In this document: positions 1 through 8,261 of the stretch, one piece after another
Position numbering within the stretch: position 1 is the stretch's first letter
How the letters are laid out: the number at the start of each line of letters is the position of its first letter
From: Flavobacterium ginsenosidimutans
Lineage (GTDB): Bacteria > Bacteroidota > Bacteroidia > Flavobacteriales > Flavobacteriaceae
Reading direction: 5' to 3'
NCBI RefSeq assembly: GCF_003254625.1
Contig: NZ_QJRJ01000073.1
Location: forward strand, 124,001-188,000
DNA: 64,000 nucleotides
Position numbers and translations under genes: made by a program
Notes under the pieces: model-generated
Databases searched by the model: none
Seen by the model: the letters and a program-made list of their open reading frames with translations, nothing else
Told to the model about the DNA's origin: nothing

Positions 1-1
1 A

Positions 2-223
2 ACTAGAAAAATAGAATTTGTACAAGAGTTTTTAAAAATTCAAAGCCAGGAATTAATATCTCAGCTCGAAAATTTATTAAAAAACAAAGACATTGCTGAT
101 GATAATGATTTTTTAAATCCAATGTCTATCGAAGAATTTAGTAGTAGAATAGATCAATCTGAAGATGATTTTAAAAATGGAAGATATAAAACGACTTCTC
201 AGCTTTTAGAAAAATACAAGTGA
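2..223 (+). CDS. C-terminal part of a type II antitoxin-like protein (5' end outside window)
   Basis: The frame is open from the first bases and ends at TGA 221-223, giving 73 residues without a start, so the gene begins upstream of the window. The acidic tail with the pattern MSIEEF..RIDQSEDDF..GRYKTTSQLLEKYK resembles the short antitoxins that precede RelE/ParE toxins in Bacteroidota. No DNA-binding domain is visible because the N-terminus is missing. An ATG overlaps the stop codon by one base, the spacing expected of a toxin-antitoxin operon, but the following frame stops after eight codons. The family assignment rests on pattern resemblance only. Confidence 0.5.
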   Translation, partial: TRKIEFVQEFLKIQSQELISQLENLLKNKDIADDNDFLNPMSIEEFSSRIDQSEDDFKNGRYKTTSQLLEKYK

Positions 224-249
224 TGAAATTAAAAATTGTCTTGTTTTGA
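223..249 (+). pseudogene. Possible remnant of a RelE/ParE-type toxin start
   Basis: An ATG overlapping the antitoxin stop opens an eight-codon frame, MKLKIVLF, followed by TGA. RelE-family toxins commonly begin with M-K-x-K-I-x-x, and the one-base overlap is the usual toxin position, so this may be the 5' stub of a deleted toxin. A frame this short could also be chance. Confidence 0.3.
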
Positions 250-324
250 TAAAACAAAACCCTGTAAAACTTAAGCGTCCCAAATAAACCCCGCAATAAG
301 TCATTAACACACTATTGTAAAAAA

Positions 325-358
325 CCTTAGCATCTTAGAATCTTAGCAACTAAGAACC
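325..358. repeat. CTTAG-rich intergenic repeat
   Basis: Tandem near-copies of the unit CTTAGAAT/CTTAGCAA lie just after the stop of the convergent regulator gene. The same family recurs at about 51961-52000, 52089-52130, 56864-56895 and 59319-59353, always between genes. It codes for nothing recognisable. Confidence 0.7.
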
Positions 359-1063
359 TTAAAAATACTTATGCTCCATAATTTCAGATCTTAACTCTGA
401 AACTTCTAAAATCCCAACACGTTTCCCTTCCGTTTTAATCAACGATTCTTTTTTAAGACTTGATAAAATACGAATCGCCTGTTCTTCAGTAGTTCCTGCA
501 AAATCAGCAATTTCTTTTCGCGAAAGCTCAATATCAATCAAACCATTTGTCTGTCCGAATTTGCGATGAATATAAAGCAGCAAATCAATTACACGTTCAC
601 GAACATTCATGTGCGCAATCTTGCGAATATTGTTTTCGCTTTTATTCAATTCTTCAGCATAAAATAACATTAAAGCATATGTAAATTCAGGAACGTGCTG
701 TAAAATTTCCTGCATGATTTCGTTGCTAAAATTACACAAAACAGTATCTTCCAGCGCATAAGCCCCAATTAAATAGCGTTTGCTCGTTCCAAATCCACGG
801 AAACCAATAATATCTCCGTTTGTGGTTAAACGAACGATTTGTTCACGGCCGTTAATTCCTGTTTTTACCGTTTTGGCTTTTCCCTTGCAAATAAAATAAA
901 GTCCTTGCAAAGGCGCACCTTCCGTAATAAATTGATCCGATTTTTTACAGATTATATTCTGTTTTTTAGAAATATAATTCGTCATCTGCTCTAAATGCAG
1001 GTGTTTCTTGATAAAACAATTCTCATTTGTACAGGAATAACATACAGTTTGCTCTTCTTTCAT
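359..1063 (-). CDS. Crp/Fnr family transcriptional regulator
   Basis: This is a 234-residue cytoplasmic regulator with an N-terminal cyclic-nucleotide-binding-type beta barrel (about residues 30-145) and a C-terminal winged helix. The recognition region is near 180-215 (LSRKEIADFAGTTEEQAIRILSS). Cysteines at 8, 11 and 16 plus Cys110 follow the FNR arrangement (three N-terminal cysteines and one in the barrel), so an oxygen- or NO-sensitive 4Fe-4S cluster is possible; that is inference. The gene diverges from the nitrate reductase gene 177 bp away, which suggests control of nitrogen-oxide metabolism. The palindromes between the two genes and the TGA-N6-TCA site upstream of narK are candidate targets. 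Confidence 0.88.
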   Translation of the reverse strand: MKEEQTVCYSCTNENCFIKKHLHLEQMTNYISKKQNIICKKSDQFITEGAPLQGLYFICKGKAKTVKTGINGREQIVRLTTNGDIIGFRGFGTSKRYLIGAYALEDTVLCNFSNEIMQEILQHVPEFTYALMLFYAEELNKSENNIRKIAHMNVRERVIDLLLYIHRKFGQTNGLIDIELSRKEIADFAGTTEEQAIRILSSLKKESLIKTEGKRVGILEVSELRSEIMEHKYF

Positions 1064-1147
1064 GAGTTCTAATTTTTAGCAGATTAAAAACTAATTTGTT
1101 GTTTATCATTTATTTTCATCAAAAATAAAAAAATAAATTCAAAAATT

Positions 1148-1161
1148 AAGTATTAATACTT
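1148..1161. promoter_or_regulatory. Perfect 14-bp palindrome in the nitrate reductase promoter region
   Basis: AAGTATTAATACTT is its own reverse complement. It carries the same AAGTA/TACTT half-sites as the adjacent inverted repeat at 1165-1190 and lies between the divergent Crp/Fnr and nitrate reductase genes. It probably adds a binding site for the same regulator. Confidence 0.6.
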
Positions 1162-1164
1162 AAA

Positions 1165-1190
1165 AAGTACTTATTTTTGCATAAGTACTT
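1165..1190 (+). promoter_or_regulatory. Operator inverted repeat overlapping the nitrate reductase -7 element
   Basis: AAGTACTTAT at 1165-1174 and ATAAGTACTT at 1181-1190 form a perfect 10-bp inverted repeat with a 6-nt spacer. TATTTTTG at 1172-1179 matches the Bacteroidota -7 consensus TAnnTTTG and sits inside the repeat, 61 nt before the start codon. A bound protein would cover the promoter, which suggests repression. A near-identical arrangement precedes moeA at 14997-15021. Confidence 0.65.
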
Positions 1191-1240
1191 ATCTAAAGTC
1201 AGAACATTCAATAAAAGTAGTATCTCTAAATAGAACTCCA

Positions 1241-4200
1241 ATGCAAACTACGAAGATCAAAACTACCTGTTCCTACTGCGGCGTTGGCTGCGGCATAATC
1301 GTGACCAACGATGCTAAAAATGGCGTAATGGTCGAAGGCGATAAAGATCATCCTGTAAACAAAGGAATGCTGTGTTCTAAAGGAATGAACCTACATTACG
1401 TAGTAAATGATACTTCAGACAGAATTTTATATCCAGAAATGCGCGGAAGCAAAAATTATCCATTAGAACGCGTTAGTTGGGATACGGCTCTTGACCGCGC
1501 CGCTGCTGTTTTTTCTTCTATCATAAAAAAACATGGACCAGATAGCGTTGGATTTTATATTTCTGGACAATGTTTAACAGAGGAATACTATCTGGTAAAC
1601 AAACTCGTAAAAGGTTTTCTGAAAACCAATAATATAGATACCAATTCCAGACTTTGTATGAGTTCTGCGGTTGTGGGTTATAAAAAAACTTTTGGGGAAG
1701 ATTCTGTGCCAATTGCTTATGATGATATTGAATTGGCGGACACTTTTTTAATTACAGGCGCAAATCCTGCTTGGTGCCACCCTATTCTTTTCAGAAGATT
1801 AGAGAAACACAAAGAGAAAAATCCGAAAACAAAAATAATTTGTATCGATCCAAGACGAACAGATACTGCGGCTTTTGCTGATTTACATTTGCAGATTATT
1901 CCAGGTTCAGATATTATTTTATATCATGCCATTGCCAGACGTATTATCGAAAAAGGTTATGTCGATCATGATTTCGTTAAAAATCACGCGGAAAATTTCA
2001 AACAATATAAAGACTTAGTTTTAGGTACATCTCTTGAAAAAGCTTCTAAACTTTGCGGAATTTCTGTAAATGATATTAAGCTTGCCGCCGATATTATCGG
2101 GAAAGCTAAAGGTTTTATTTCGCTTTGGGCAATGGGATTAAATCAAAGTGCTGTTGGCGTTGATAAAAATACAGCATTACTGAATTTATCTTTATTAACT
2201 GGACAAGTTGGAAAACCAGGTTCTGGACCTTTTTCATTAACGGGTCAGCCTAACGCTATGGGCGGACGCGAAGTTGGCGGAATGGCAACACTTTTGGCAG
2301 CGCATAAAGACATTGCCAATCCAACACATCGTAAAGAAGTTGCTGATTTTTGGGGCGTTGACGAAATTTCAGATAAACCAGGTTTAACGGCAACAGAAAT
2401 GTTTGAAGCCTTAGAATCTGGAAAAATGAAAGCTGTTTGGATTATTTGTACGAATCCTTTAGTTAGTCTACCCGATTCTAGAAGAGCCGAAAAAGCGCTT
2501 CAAAACGCAAAATTCGTAGTTGTTCAAGATATTTCGCATAATTCCGATACAGCCAAATTTGCCGATTTATTATTGCCTGCTGCGGGTTGGTTAGAAAAAG
2601 AAGGAACGATGACCAATTCAGAGCGTCGTATTTCTTATCTGCCAAAAGGAATCAATGCGCCTGGAGAAGCACTTCCAGATATTGAAATCTTAATTCGCTT
2701 TGCGAAAAAAATGAATTTCAACGGATTCAATTTTAATAGTGCCGAAGAAATTTACAAAGAACATTGTGCGCTTACCAAAAACACTAATATTGATATTTCG
2801 TTCTTAAATTATAATCGTTTAAAAACTGAAGGTACTTTTCAGTGGCCAGTTCCTGATTATAATCACCCAGGAACTCCAAGATTATTTACGGATAAAAAAT
2901 TCTATACGCCTTCTGGAAAAGCGATTTTTAATCTTCCCGTTTCTATCGAAAATACATCGGTTCAGCCAAACGACGAATTCCCTTTTATTTTGACAACTGG
3001 AAGAATTCGTGATCAATGGCATACGATGACAAAGACTGGAAAAGTCTCTCGTTTGTTAACGCATATTCCAAGTCCAGTTTTAGAAATTAACCCGATTGAT
3101 GCTTTTAAAAACGATATCAAAAATGGTGATATTGTGGTGGTTTCAAGCAAAAATGGAGAAGTTCGTGTTAAAGCAAAAGTTACAGATTCGATCAAAGAAA
3201 AAGTCGTTTTCTTGCCAATGCACTGGGGAAAACAACTTGAAAATGATTTAAACAGAACGAATAATTTAACGAATACTGTTGTCGATCCAATTTCAAAAGA
3301 ACCTGATTTTAAGTTCACAACCGTTTCGATTAAAAAATACGTAAAACCATTCCAGAAAATTGCCATTGTTGGCGCGGGTGCTGCTTCTTTCCGATTCATT
3401 CAAAACTATCGTGAATTCAATTCAACCGATGAAATTATTGTTTTTTCGAATGAAGTAAATCCGTTTTACAATCGTGTTTTACTTCCCGAATATATGACGG
3501 GAGAATTTACTTGGGAACAACTTTTAAAAGTTAAAGATGGCGAAGCTTTCAGTAAGTTGAAAATTACCATGAAAGCTGGAGTGGCAATTGAAAAATTAGA
3601 TCCAAAACAAAAAACAATTGTTGACAGTCAAGGCGAAATTCACACTTTCGATTCGTTGATTATGGCAACAGGAAGCCGCCCTTTCGTTCCAGAAAATGCA
3701 CAGCTTCATCTTCCTGGGCGTTTCACCGTTAGAAGAAAAGAAGATGCGGATCGTTTGAAAAAACACTTAGACAATACTAATCTTCCGCCAGAAGAACAGC
3801 ACGTTGTCATTATCGGCGGTGGATTATTAGGTTTAGAATTGGCTGCAGCTTTAAAGCATAAAAAAGTAAAAACTACGATTGTTCAGCGTGCTTCTCGTTT
3901 GATGGAGCGTCAGTTAGACCGAATTTCAAGTAAATTATTGGCTGAAGAAGTACAGCTTCGTGATATTCAGATTTATTTTGATAATGAAGTCAGCACCGTT
4001 TTTGAAACCGATAATCCGAATGAAATCGAAATTGCTTTAAAAAGTGGAAAAATTATAATGGCAAATGCGATTGTGTATACAATTGGAACTATTCCGAATA
4101 TCGAAATTGCTCGCGAAAGCGGTTTAGCCTGCGGACGCGGTGTAAAGGTAAATCAGTATTTACAGACTTCAAATCCTGATATTTTTGCCATTGGAGAAAT

Positions 4201-4756
4201 AGCAGAATTCGATAACAAGTTATTCGGAATCACTTCTGCCGCTGAAGAACAAGCTGATATTCTGGCTAATTTCCTTGCGGGCGATATTAGCAGTTATTAC
4301 AAAGGCTCGATTTTAATGAATATTCTAAAATTAGAAGACATTAATCTTTGCAGTATTGGCGATCTTACAATTCCAGAAAATGACGATTCATACGAAGAAA
4401 TTGTTTTTACCGATTTGAAAAAACGCTATTACAAAAAGTGTATCGTAAAAGACGATCTTTTGGTTGGAGCCATTTTAATGGGCGATAAAAATGAGTTTGC
4501 CGAATTCAAAACGATGATCGAAAGCAAAATCGAATTATCAGACAAACGAAATACACTGTTGAGAGGAAGCTCAAACGCAAAACCAGTTTTAGGAAAATTG
4601 GTTTGTTCCTGCAGCCAAGTCGGAGCTGGAAACATTGAAGAAACGATTAAAAGCGGTGTAAGCGATTTTACTGATTTATGCAAAAACACAGGAGCAGGTT
4701 TAGGATGCGGAAGCTGCAAAACGGAGGTAAAGGAGATATTGGCGAAGTGTAAATAG
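1241..4756 (+). CDS. Assimilatory nitrate reductase fused to an FAD reductase and a BFD-like iron-sulfur domain
   Basis: This 1171-residue protein reduces nitrate to nitrite in the cytoplasm (no signal peptide). Residues 1-700 form a molybdopterin-guanine-dinucleotide reductase. Cys10, 13, 17 and 45 are the 4Fe-4S ligands, and RLCMSS supplies Cys139 as the likely Mo ligand, as in Nap/Nas enzymes. From about 705 (KIAIVGAGAASF) an FAD/NAD(P)H-dependent reductase domain follows, with a second nucleotide-binding GGGLLGLE stretch. Residues about 1118-1171 (VCSCSQ, then GCGSC) form a BFD-like 2Fe-2S domain. The order corresponds to the catalytic and electron-transfer subunits of Nas systems joined in one chain. 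The next gene starts 93 nt downstream after a repeat. Confidence 0.9.
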   Translation: MQTTKIKTTCSYCGVGCGIIVTNDAKNGVMVEGDKDHPVNKGMLCSKGMNLHYVVNDTSDRILYPEMRGSKNYPLERVSWDTALDRAAAVFSSIIKKHGPDSVGFYISGQCLTEEYYLVNKLVKGFLKTNNIDTNSRLCMSSAVVGYKKTFGEDSVPIAYDDIELADTFLITGANPAWCHPILFRRLEKHKEKNPKTKIICIDPRRTDTAAFADLHLQIIPGSDIILYHAIARRIIEKGYVDHDFVKNHAENFKQYKDLVLGTSLEKASKLCGISVNDIKLAADIIGKAKGFISLWAMGLNQSAVGVDKNTALLNLSLLTGQVGKPGSGPFSLTGQPNAMGGREVGGMATLLAAHKDIANPTHRKEVADFWGVDEISDKPGLTATEMFEALESGKMKAVWIICTNPLVSLPDSRRAEKALQNAKFVVVQDISHNSDTAKFADLLLPAAGWLEKEGTMTNSERRISYLPKGINAPGEALPDIEILIRFAKKMNFNGFNFNSAEEIYKEHCALTKNTNIDISFLNYNRLKTEGTFQWPVPDYNHPGTPRLFTDKKFYTPSGKAIFNLPVSIENTSVQPNDEFPFILTTGRIRDQWHTMTKTGKVSRLLTHIPSPVLEINPIDAFKNDIKNGDIVVVSSKNGEVRVKAKVTDSIKEKVVFLPMHWGKQLENDLNRTNNLTNTVVDPISKEPDFKFTTVSIKKYVKPFQKIAIVGAGAASFRFIQNYREFNSTDEIIVFSNEVNPFYNRVLLPEYMTGEFTWEQLLKVKDGEAFSKLKITMKAGVAIEKLDPKQKTIVDSQGEIHTFDSLIMATGSRPFVPENAQLHLPGRFTVRRKEDADRLKKHLDNTNLPPEEQHVVIIGGGLLGLELAAALKHKKVKTTIVQRASRLMERQLDRISSKLLAEEVQLRDIQIYFDNEVSTVFETDNPNEIEIALKSGKIIMANAIVYTIGTIPNIEIARESGLACGRGVKVNQYLQTSNPDIFAIGEIAEFDNKLFGITSAAEEQADILANFLAGDISSYYKGSILMNILKLEDINLCSIGDLTIPENDDSYEEIVFTDLKKRYYKKCIVKDDLLVGAILMGDKNEFAEFKTMIESKIELSDKRNTLLRGSSNAKPVLGKLVCSCSQVGAGNIEETIKSGVSDFTDLCKNTGAGLGCGSCKTEVKEILAKCK

Positions 4757-4845
4757 TTTTCAGTCGCAGTCGCAGTTTTCAGTTTATGCTGTGACCGAAA
4801 ACCGTGACCAAGACTGAGACTGAAAACTGAGACTGAAAACTGAAA
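4757..4845. repeat. CAGTCTCAGT-type intergenic repeat
   Basis: Runs of TTTTCAGT and its complement ACTGAAAA, with GTCTCAGT/ACTGAGAC, form an inverted arrangement that could fold into an imperfect stem. The same family occurs at 18735-18870. It separates the nitrate reductase gene from the rubredoxin-tailed gene and holds no coding sequence. Confidence 0.65.
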
Positions 4846-4849
4846 AAAA

Positions 4850-6280
4850 ATGGAACTAACAAGATTAATAGTAAAAGGAGGCGTTATTTCGCCAGGGGAA
4901 CTTAGAGAAGTTGTAAACATCGCTTTGGAAGAAGGCTTGGATTCGATTTCGTTTGGTTCTAGACAGGATATTATTTTTCCGAAAGGATTTAAATCTTTGG
5001 ACAAAACCACTTTAGGAAAACATCATTTTGTTTATCCAGATCAAAAAAGTGGCAACAATATTGTTTCTTCTTATGTTTCGACTGATATTTTTAGAAACAC
5101 AAACTGGCTTACTGGAAACCGTTTTTTATATGTTTTGGAAGAATTTAAAGAACAACCAAAACTTAAAGTCAACATAACCGATCCGAAGCAGCAATTGGTT
5201 CCTTTGTTTACAGGACATTTGAATTTTATTGCTTCAGAACATGAAGATTATTGGTATTTATACATTCGTCTTCCAAAATGGGAAAAAATGGAAGTCTATC
5301 CTGTTTTGATTTACAGCTGGGATTTGGCTAAGATTTATTACGAAATCGAAAAAATATCTGAAGAAGATTCGGTTGATATTGAAACACTTTTTGCTTTGGT
5401 AAGTGAAGCTTTAGATACTAATAATCGAACAATCGACAAACCATTAAATATACCATTTTATCCATTTCCTTATTATGAAGGAATGAACCGAATGGGAATT
5501 GATCAATATTGGCTAGGATTATATTGGAGAAACAATTTATACGATTTGGATTTCCTGAAAGAAATGTGCGATTTGTGTTTTGAATGCAAAATTGGAAAGA
5601 TCTGTATCACGCCTTGGAAATCTTTCATAATCAAAGGAATCCCGAAAGACCGAAAACTGGAATGGGAAAAATTCCTTGGAAAACGAGGTATTAACGTTCG
5701 CCATTCGCTATTAGAATTAAACTGGCATTTACCCGTTGCAATGGAATGGGCTTTGAACTTAAAAACTTTTCTAGTTAGAACATTAGATCAATTTGATATC
5801 AGTACTTACGGATTGAATTTCGGAATTTCAGAATACAATCGCGATGGGCATTATTTTACTTCGATTGTCATCGAAAAAAATGAACTTCCAGTAGCTTTAG
5901 AATCGATCAAAATCAGGGATACTTATAATGTATTGTTCGCCAAGAATTTCGACCCAAATACTCGCGAATATATCGTGCATTCACAAGATATTGATAAACT
6001 AGAACTTCCGACAATTTTAATTGAGTTAAGCCGAAAATACTTTGATGAACTCGGAAATTCGACTTCAGAGACAACTGAAAATCCTCAGAAAAAAGAAAAA
6101 CCACAGTTAGACATTTATCAATGTCAGGAATGTTTAACGCTTTATAATTCGGAATACGGAGATGAAACCCAAGGAGTTCCAAAAGGTATTTTATTTGAAA
6201 ATCTACCTGAAAATTATTGCTGTTCACTTTGTGAAGCACCAAAAAGCAATTTCAGAATCTTGGAAGCAGTTGAAAATTAA
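4850..6280 (+). CDS. Nitrite/sulfite-reductase-like protein lacking siroheme ligands, with C-terminal rubredoxin domain
   Basis: This is a 476-residue cytoplasmic protein. The first 40 residues resemble the ferredoxin-like half-domain of nitrite and sulfite reductases. The stretch near residues 103-130 (LKVNITDPKQQ, then TGHLNF) lines up with the siroheme-enzyme motif xGCPNSCxxxxxADIGxxG, but with no cysteine. Cys240, 243, 246 and 252 could bind a cluster, and ICITPWKSF recalls the TPW motif of CobG-like proteins. Cys425, 428, 458 and 461 form a typical rubredoxin site. It most likely transfers electrons to the nitrate reductase or to a nitrite reductase encoded elsewhere. Activity as a nitrite reductase is doubtful because the siroheme cysteines are missing. 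Confidence 0.7.
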   Translation: MELTRLIVKGGVISPGELREVVNIALEEGLDSISFGSRQDIIFPKGFKSLDKTTLGKHHFVYPDQKSGNNIVSSYVSTDIFRNTNWLTGNRFLYVLEEFKEQPKLKVNITDPKQQLVPLFTGHLNFIASEHEDYWYLYIRLPKWEKMEVYPVLIYSWDLAKIYYEIEKISEEDSVDIETLFALVSEALDTNNRTIDKPLNIPFYPFPYYEGMNRMGIDQYWLGLYWRNNLYDLDFLKEMCDLCFECKIGKICITPWKSFIIKGIPKDRKLEWEKFLGKRGINVRHSLLELNWHLPVAMEWALNLKTFLVRTLDQFDISTYGLNFGISEYNRDGHYFTSIVIEKNELPVALESIKIRDTYNVLFAKNFDPNTREYIVHSQDIDKLELPTILIELSRKYFDELGNSTSETTENPQKKEKPQLDIYQCQECLTLYNSEYGDETQGVPKGILFENLPENYCCSLCEAPKSNFRILEAVEN

Positions 6281-6420
6281 TGGGTTCTAAAAAAGCGGAC
6301 TATTTTGTATTCAAAAATTGCGTATATTTAACTTAACTAAGATTTTACATTAAAGCACTATACTTCGAAAGCTTTAATCTGCTTAGTTAAAATCTATTTT
6401 ACTCAATAAAAAATACAGTT

Positions 6421-7041
6421 ATGATAAAAAGAACACCACCACCTTCTGCTGAAAAAACCACCGATGTTGCAGCAGAAACAACTGTAGAAAGTACTACAGA
6501 AAAACAACCAGAAACAAAGACAACAATTAGAAGAACTACTACTAGAACTGCTGCAAAATCACCCGCTACAAAAACGGCAACTACAAGAACAGCGACCACT
6601 AAAGCGCCTGCTGCCACTGTCAAACCTGCAGCAAAAACTCCCGTAAGAGCTGCTTCTAAAACGGCACCGAGAGCTACGGTGAAAAAACCTGCAGCAACAT
6701 CTGCAAAAACAGAACCTATCGTTTCTGAAATTGTAGAAATTAAAACCAATGATGCTGCAGAAAACAAACCTGTTGTAACTGTTGAAAAAATTGGTAAAGA
6801 GAAAAACGATATAAAATCTAAGCTAAAAGCTAAACTTAAAGCAAAAAAAGAGAAAGAAAAGAAAAGAGAAAAAGCAATTAAAGCCGTTATCAAAAAATTA
6901 GAAAAAGCTAAAAAAGCAAAACTAAAAGCGGCTGAAAAGAAAAAAGAAAAAGCGAAAAAAACGAAAGAAAAAGCTAAAGCTAAGAAACTTGAAAAGAAAG
7001 CTAAAGCTCAAAAAAAGGCAAAAGCTAAAAAGAAAAAATAG
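6421..7041 (+). CDS. Histone H1-like lysine/alanine-rich protein
   Basis: The protein has 206 residues and very low complexity. The N-terminal half is Thr/Ala/Pro-rich with scattered Arg and Lys (TTTRTAAKSPATKTATTR-like repeats), and residues about 135-206 are almost entirely Lys, Ala and Glu. No folded domain is visible. This composition is typical of bacterial H1-like nucleoid proteins, which bind DNA or RNA non-specifically through Lys/Ala/Pro repeats. The gene stands alone between the nitrate operon and a terminator hairpin. A long antisense frame over it is a by-product of the A-rich sequence. Confidence 0.65.
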   Translation: MIKRTPPPSAEKTTDVAAETTVESTTEKQPETKTTIRRTTTRTAAKSPATKTATTRTATTKAPAATVKPAAKTPVRAASKTAPRATVKKPAATSAKTEPIVSEIVEIKTNDAAENKPVVTVEKIGKEKNDIKSKLKAKLKAKKEKEKKREKAIKAVIKKLEKAKKAKLKAAEKKKEKAKKTKEKAKAKKLEKKAKAQKKAKAKKKK

Positions 7042-7050
7042 TATTCTGAG

Positions 7051-7084
7051 AAAGGTTTGACTTTACTAGTTGAACCTTTTTTTA
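7051..7084 (+). terminator. Rho-independent terminator after the H1-like gene
   Basis: AAAGGTT at 7051-7057 pairs with AACCTTT at 7073-7079 and is followed by a run of T. It starts 10 nt after the stop codon. Confidence 0.7.
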
Positions 7085-7097
7085 TTCACTCCAGTGA

Positions 7098-7221
7098 GTC
7101 ATTGCGAGGAACGAAGCAATCACGCTAACAAAAGCTACGTTGCAATTAGTCGTGTGATGCTTCTTTCCTCGCAATGACAAACTACGCGGTTAAGACTTCG
7201 ACTTCGCTCAGCCTGACAATT
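7098..7221. repeat. Two REP-like palindromes
   Basis: From 7098 to 7178, GTCATTGCGAGGAACGAAGC and its imperfect reverse complement GCTTCTTTCCTCGCAATGAC face each other around a 30-nt centre. At 7195-7219 a single arm of a second family follows (CTTCGACTTCGCTCAGCC), which appears as full inverted pairs at 9666-9730 and 37699-37804. Such repeats are mobilised by RAYT transposases in other bacteria; no RAYT gene is present here. Confidence 0.75.
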
Positions 7222-7253
7222 TACAATTTACAATTAACCATTCATAATTAATA

Positions 7254-8261
7254 TTACCCCCCAATCGCAATCATACTACGATTATCAAAATGTTTTTTAG
7301 GATCGTCCATTTCATCCATCGTAACCATTCCTGCTCTTACTTTCTTTTTATTTTGAATAGATTCTGAAATCAAATCAGTAATGGATTCTCCGTTTCTAAA
7401 AGCAGTTAATAAATCAGTTTCTGAATTGGAGAAAAGACAGTTTTTTATTTTTCCGTCAGCCGTCAAGCGGATGCGATTGCAGCTGTCACAAAACGGATTT
7501 GTAATCGAACTGATGATTCCGAAATCGCCTTGAAAACCTTTTATTTTATAGTTTCTCGAAGTGAAGTTTTTTTCGTCTTCTAATTTCAGTATTTCTTCTG
7601 AAGAAAATTGAGTTCCAACTAGAGATAAAATTTCTTGCTGCGAAACCATTTTGCTTCTGTCCCACTCATTTCCAGCAAAAGGCATGAATTCGATGAAACG
7701 AACTGAAATAGGAAGAAACTGCGTCAGTTTTACAAAATCAACAATTTCGTTATCATTAAAACCTTTCATCAAAACGACATTTACTTTTACATGAAAATCA
7801 TTATTCAAAAGCAAATGCAAATTATCAATTACTTTTTCAAACTGATTTCTAAGCGTTATTGAAGCGAATTTAGAAGAAACCAAAGTATCTAAACTCAAAT
7901 TGATTTTTTTGACATTAAATTGCTTTAATACCTCAATATGACGATCAACTAAAATTCCATTTGTGGTAATGGAAAGTGAAATATTTAAATCTGACAGTTT
8001 AGAAACTATTTCAGGAAAATCTTTTCTTAGCAAAGGTTCACCCCCAGTTAATCTTATTTTGTCAACACCATTTTTTACGAAAGTTTCAGCAATTGCAAAA
8101 ATCTCATCAGCCGTCATTAAACTAGCTTTTGGAGATAATGCGATTCCATCCGCTGGCATGCAGTACGTACAACGCAGGTTGCATTTTTCCAGCAGCGAAA
8201 TACGCAAATAATTATGTTTGCGCCCAAAACCATCCGTCAAAATAGTGTTAGAGGCTGTCAT
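7254..8261 (-). CDS. moaA: GTP 3',8-cyclase MoaA (molybdenum cofactor synthesis)
   Basis: A radical SAM enzyme of 335 residues that converts GTP to 3',8-cyclo-GTP in the first step of molybdopterin synthesis. KCNLRCTYCMP near residue 27 holds the SAM-cluster cysteines. FCDSCNRIRLTADGKIKNC near residue 260 holds the second cluster, which binds GTP. The chain ends in Gly-Gly, as MoaA proteins typically do. It overlaps the moaC-moaB fusion by 14 nt and is the last gene of the minus-strand cofactor cluster. Confidence 0.97.
   Translation of the reverse strand: MTASNTILTDGFGRKHNYLRISLLEKCNLRCTYCMPADGIALSPKASLMTADEIFAIAETFVKNGVDKIRLTGGEPLLRKDFPEIVSKLSDLNISLSITTNGILVDRHIEVLKQFNVKKINLSLDTLVSSKFASITLRNQFEKVIDNLHLLLNNDFHVKVNVVLMKGFNDNEIVDFVKLTQFLPISVRFIEFMPFAGNEWDRSKMVSQQEILSLVGTQFSSEEILKLEDEKNFTSRNYKIKGFQGDFGIISSITNPFCDSCNRIRLTADGKIKNCLFSNSETDLLTAFRNGESITDLISESIQNKKKVRAGMVTMDEMDDPKKHFDNRSMIAIGG

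Noticed and set aside
6399..6893. 164-codon antisense frame over the H1-like gene
   Set aside because: It is the reverse reading of A-rich repetitive codons, giving a meaningless hydrophobic sequence.
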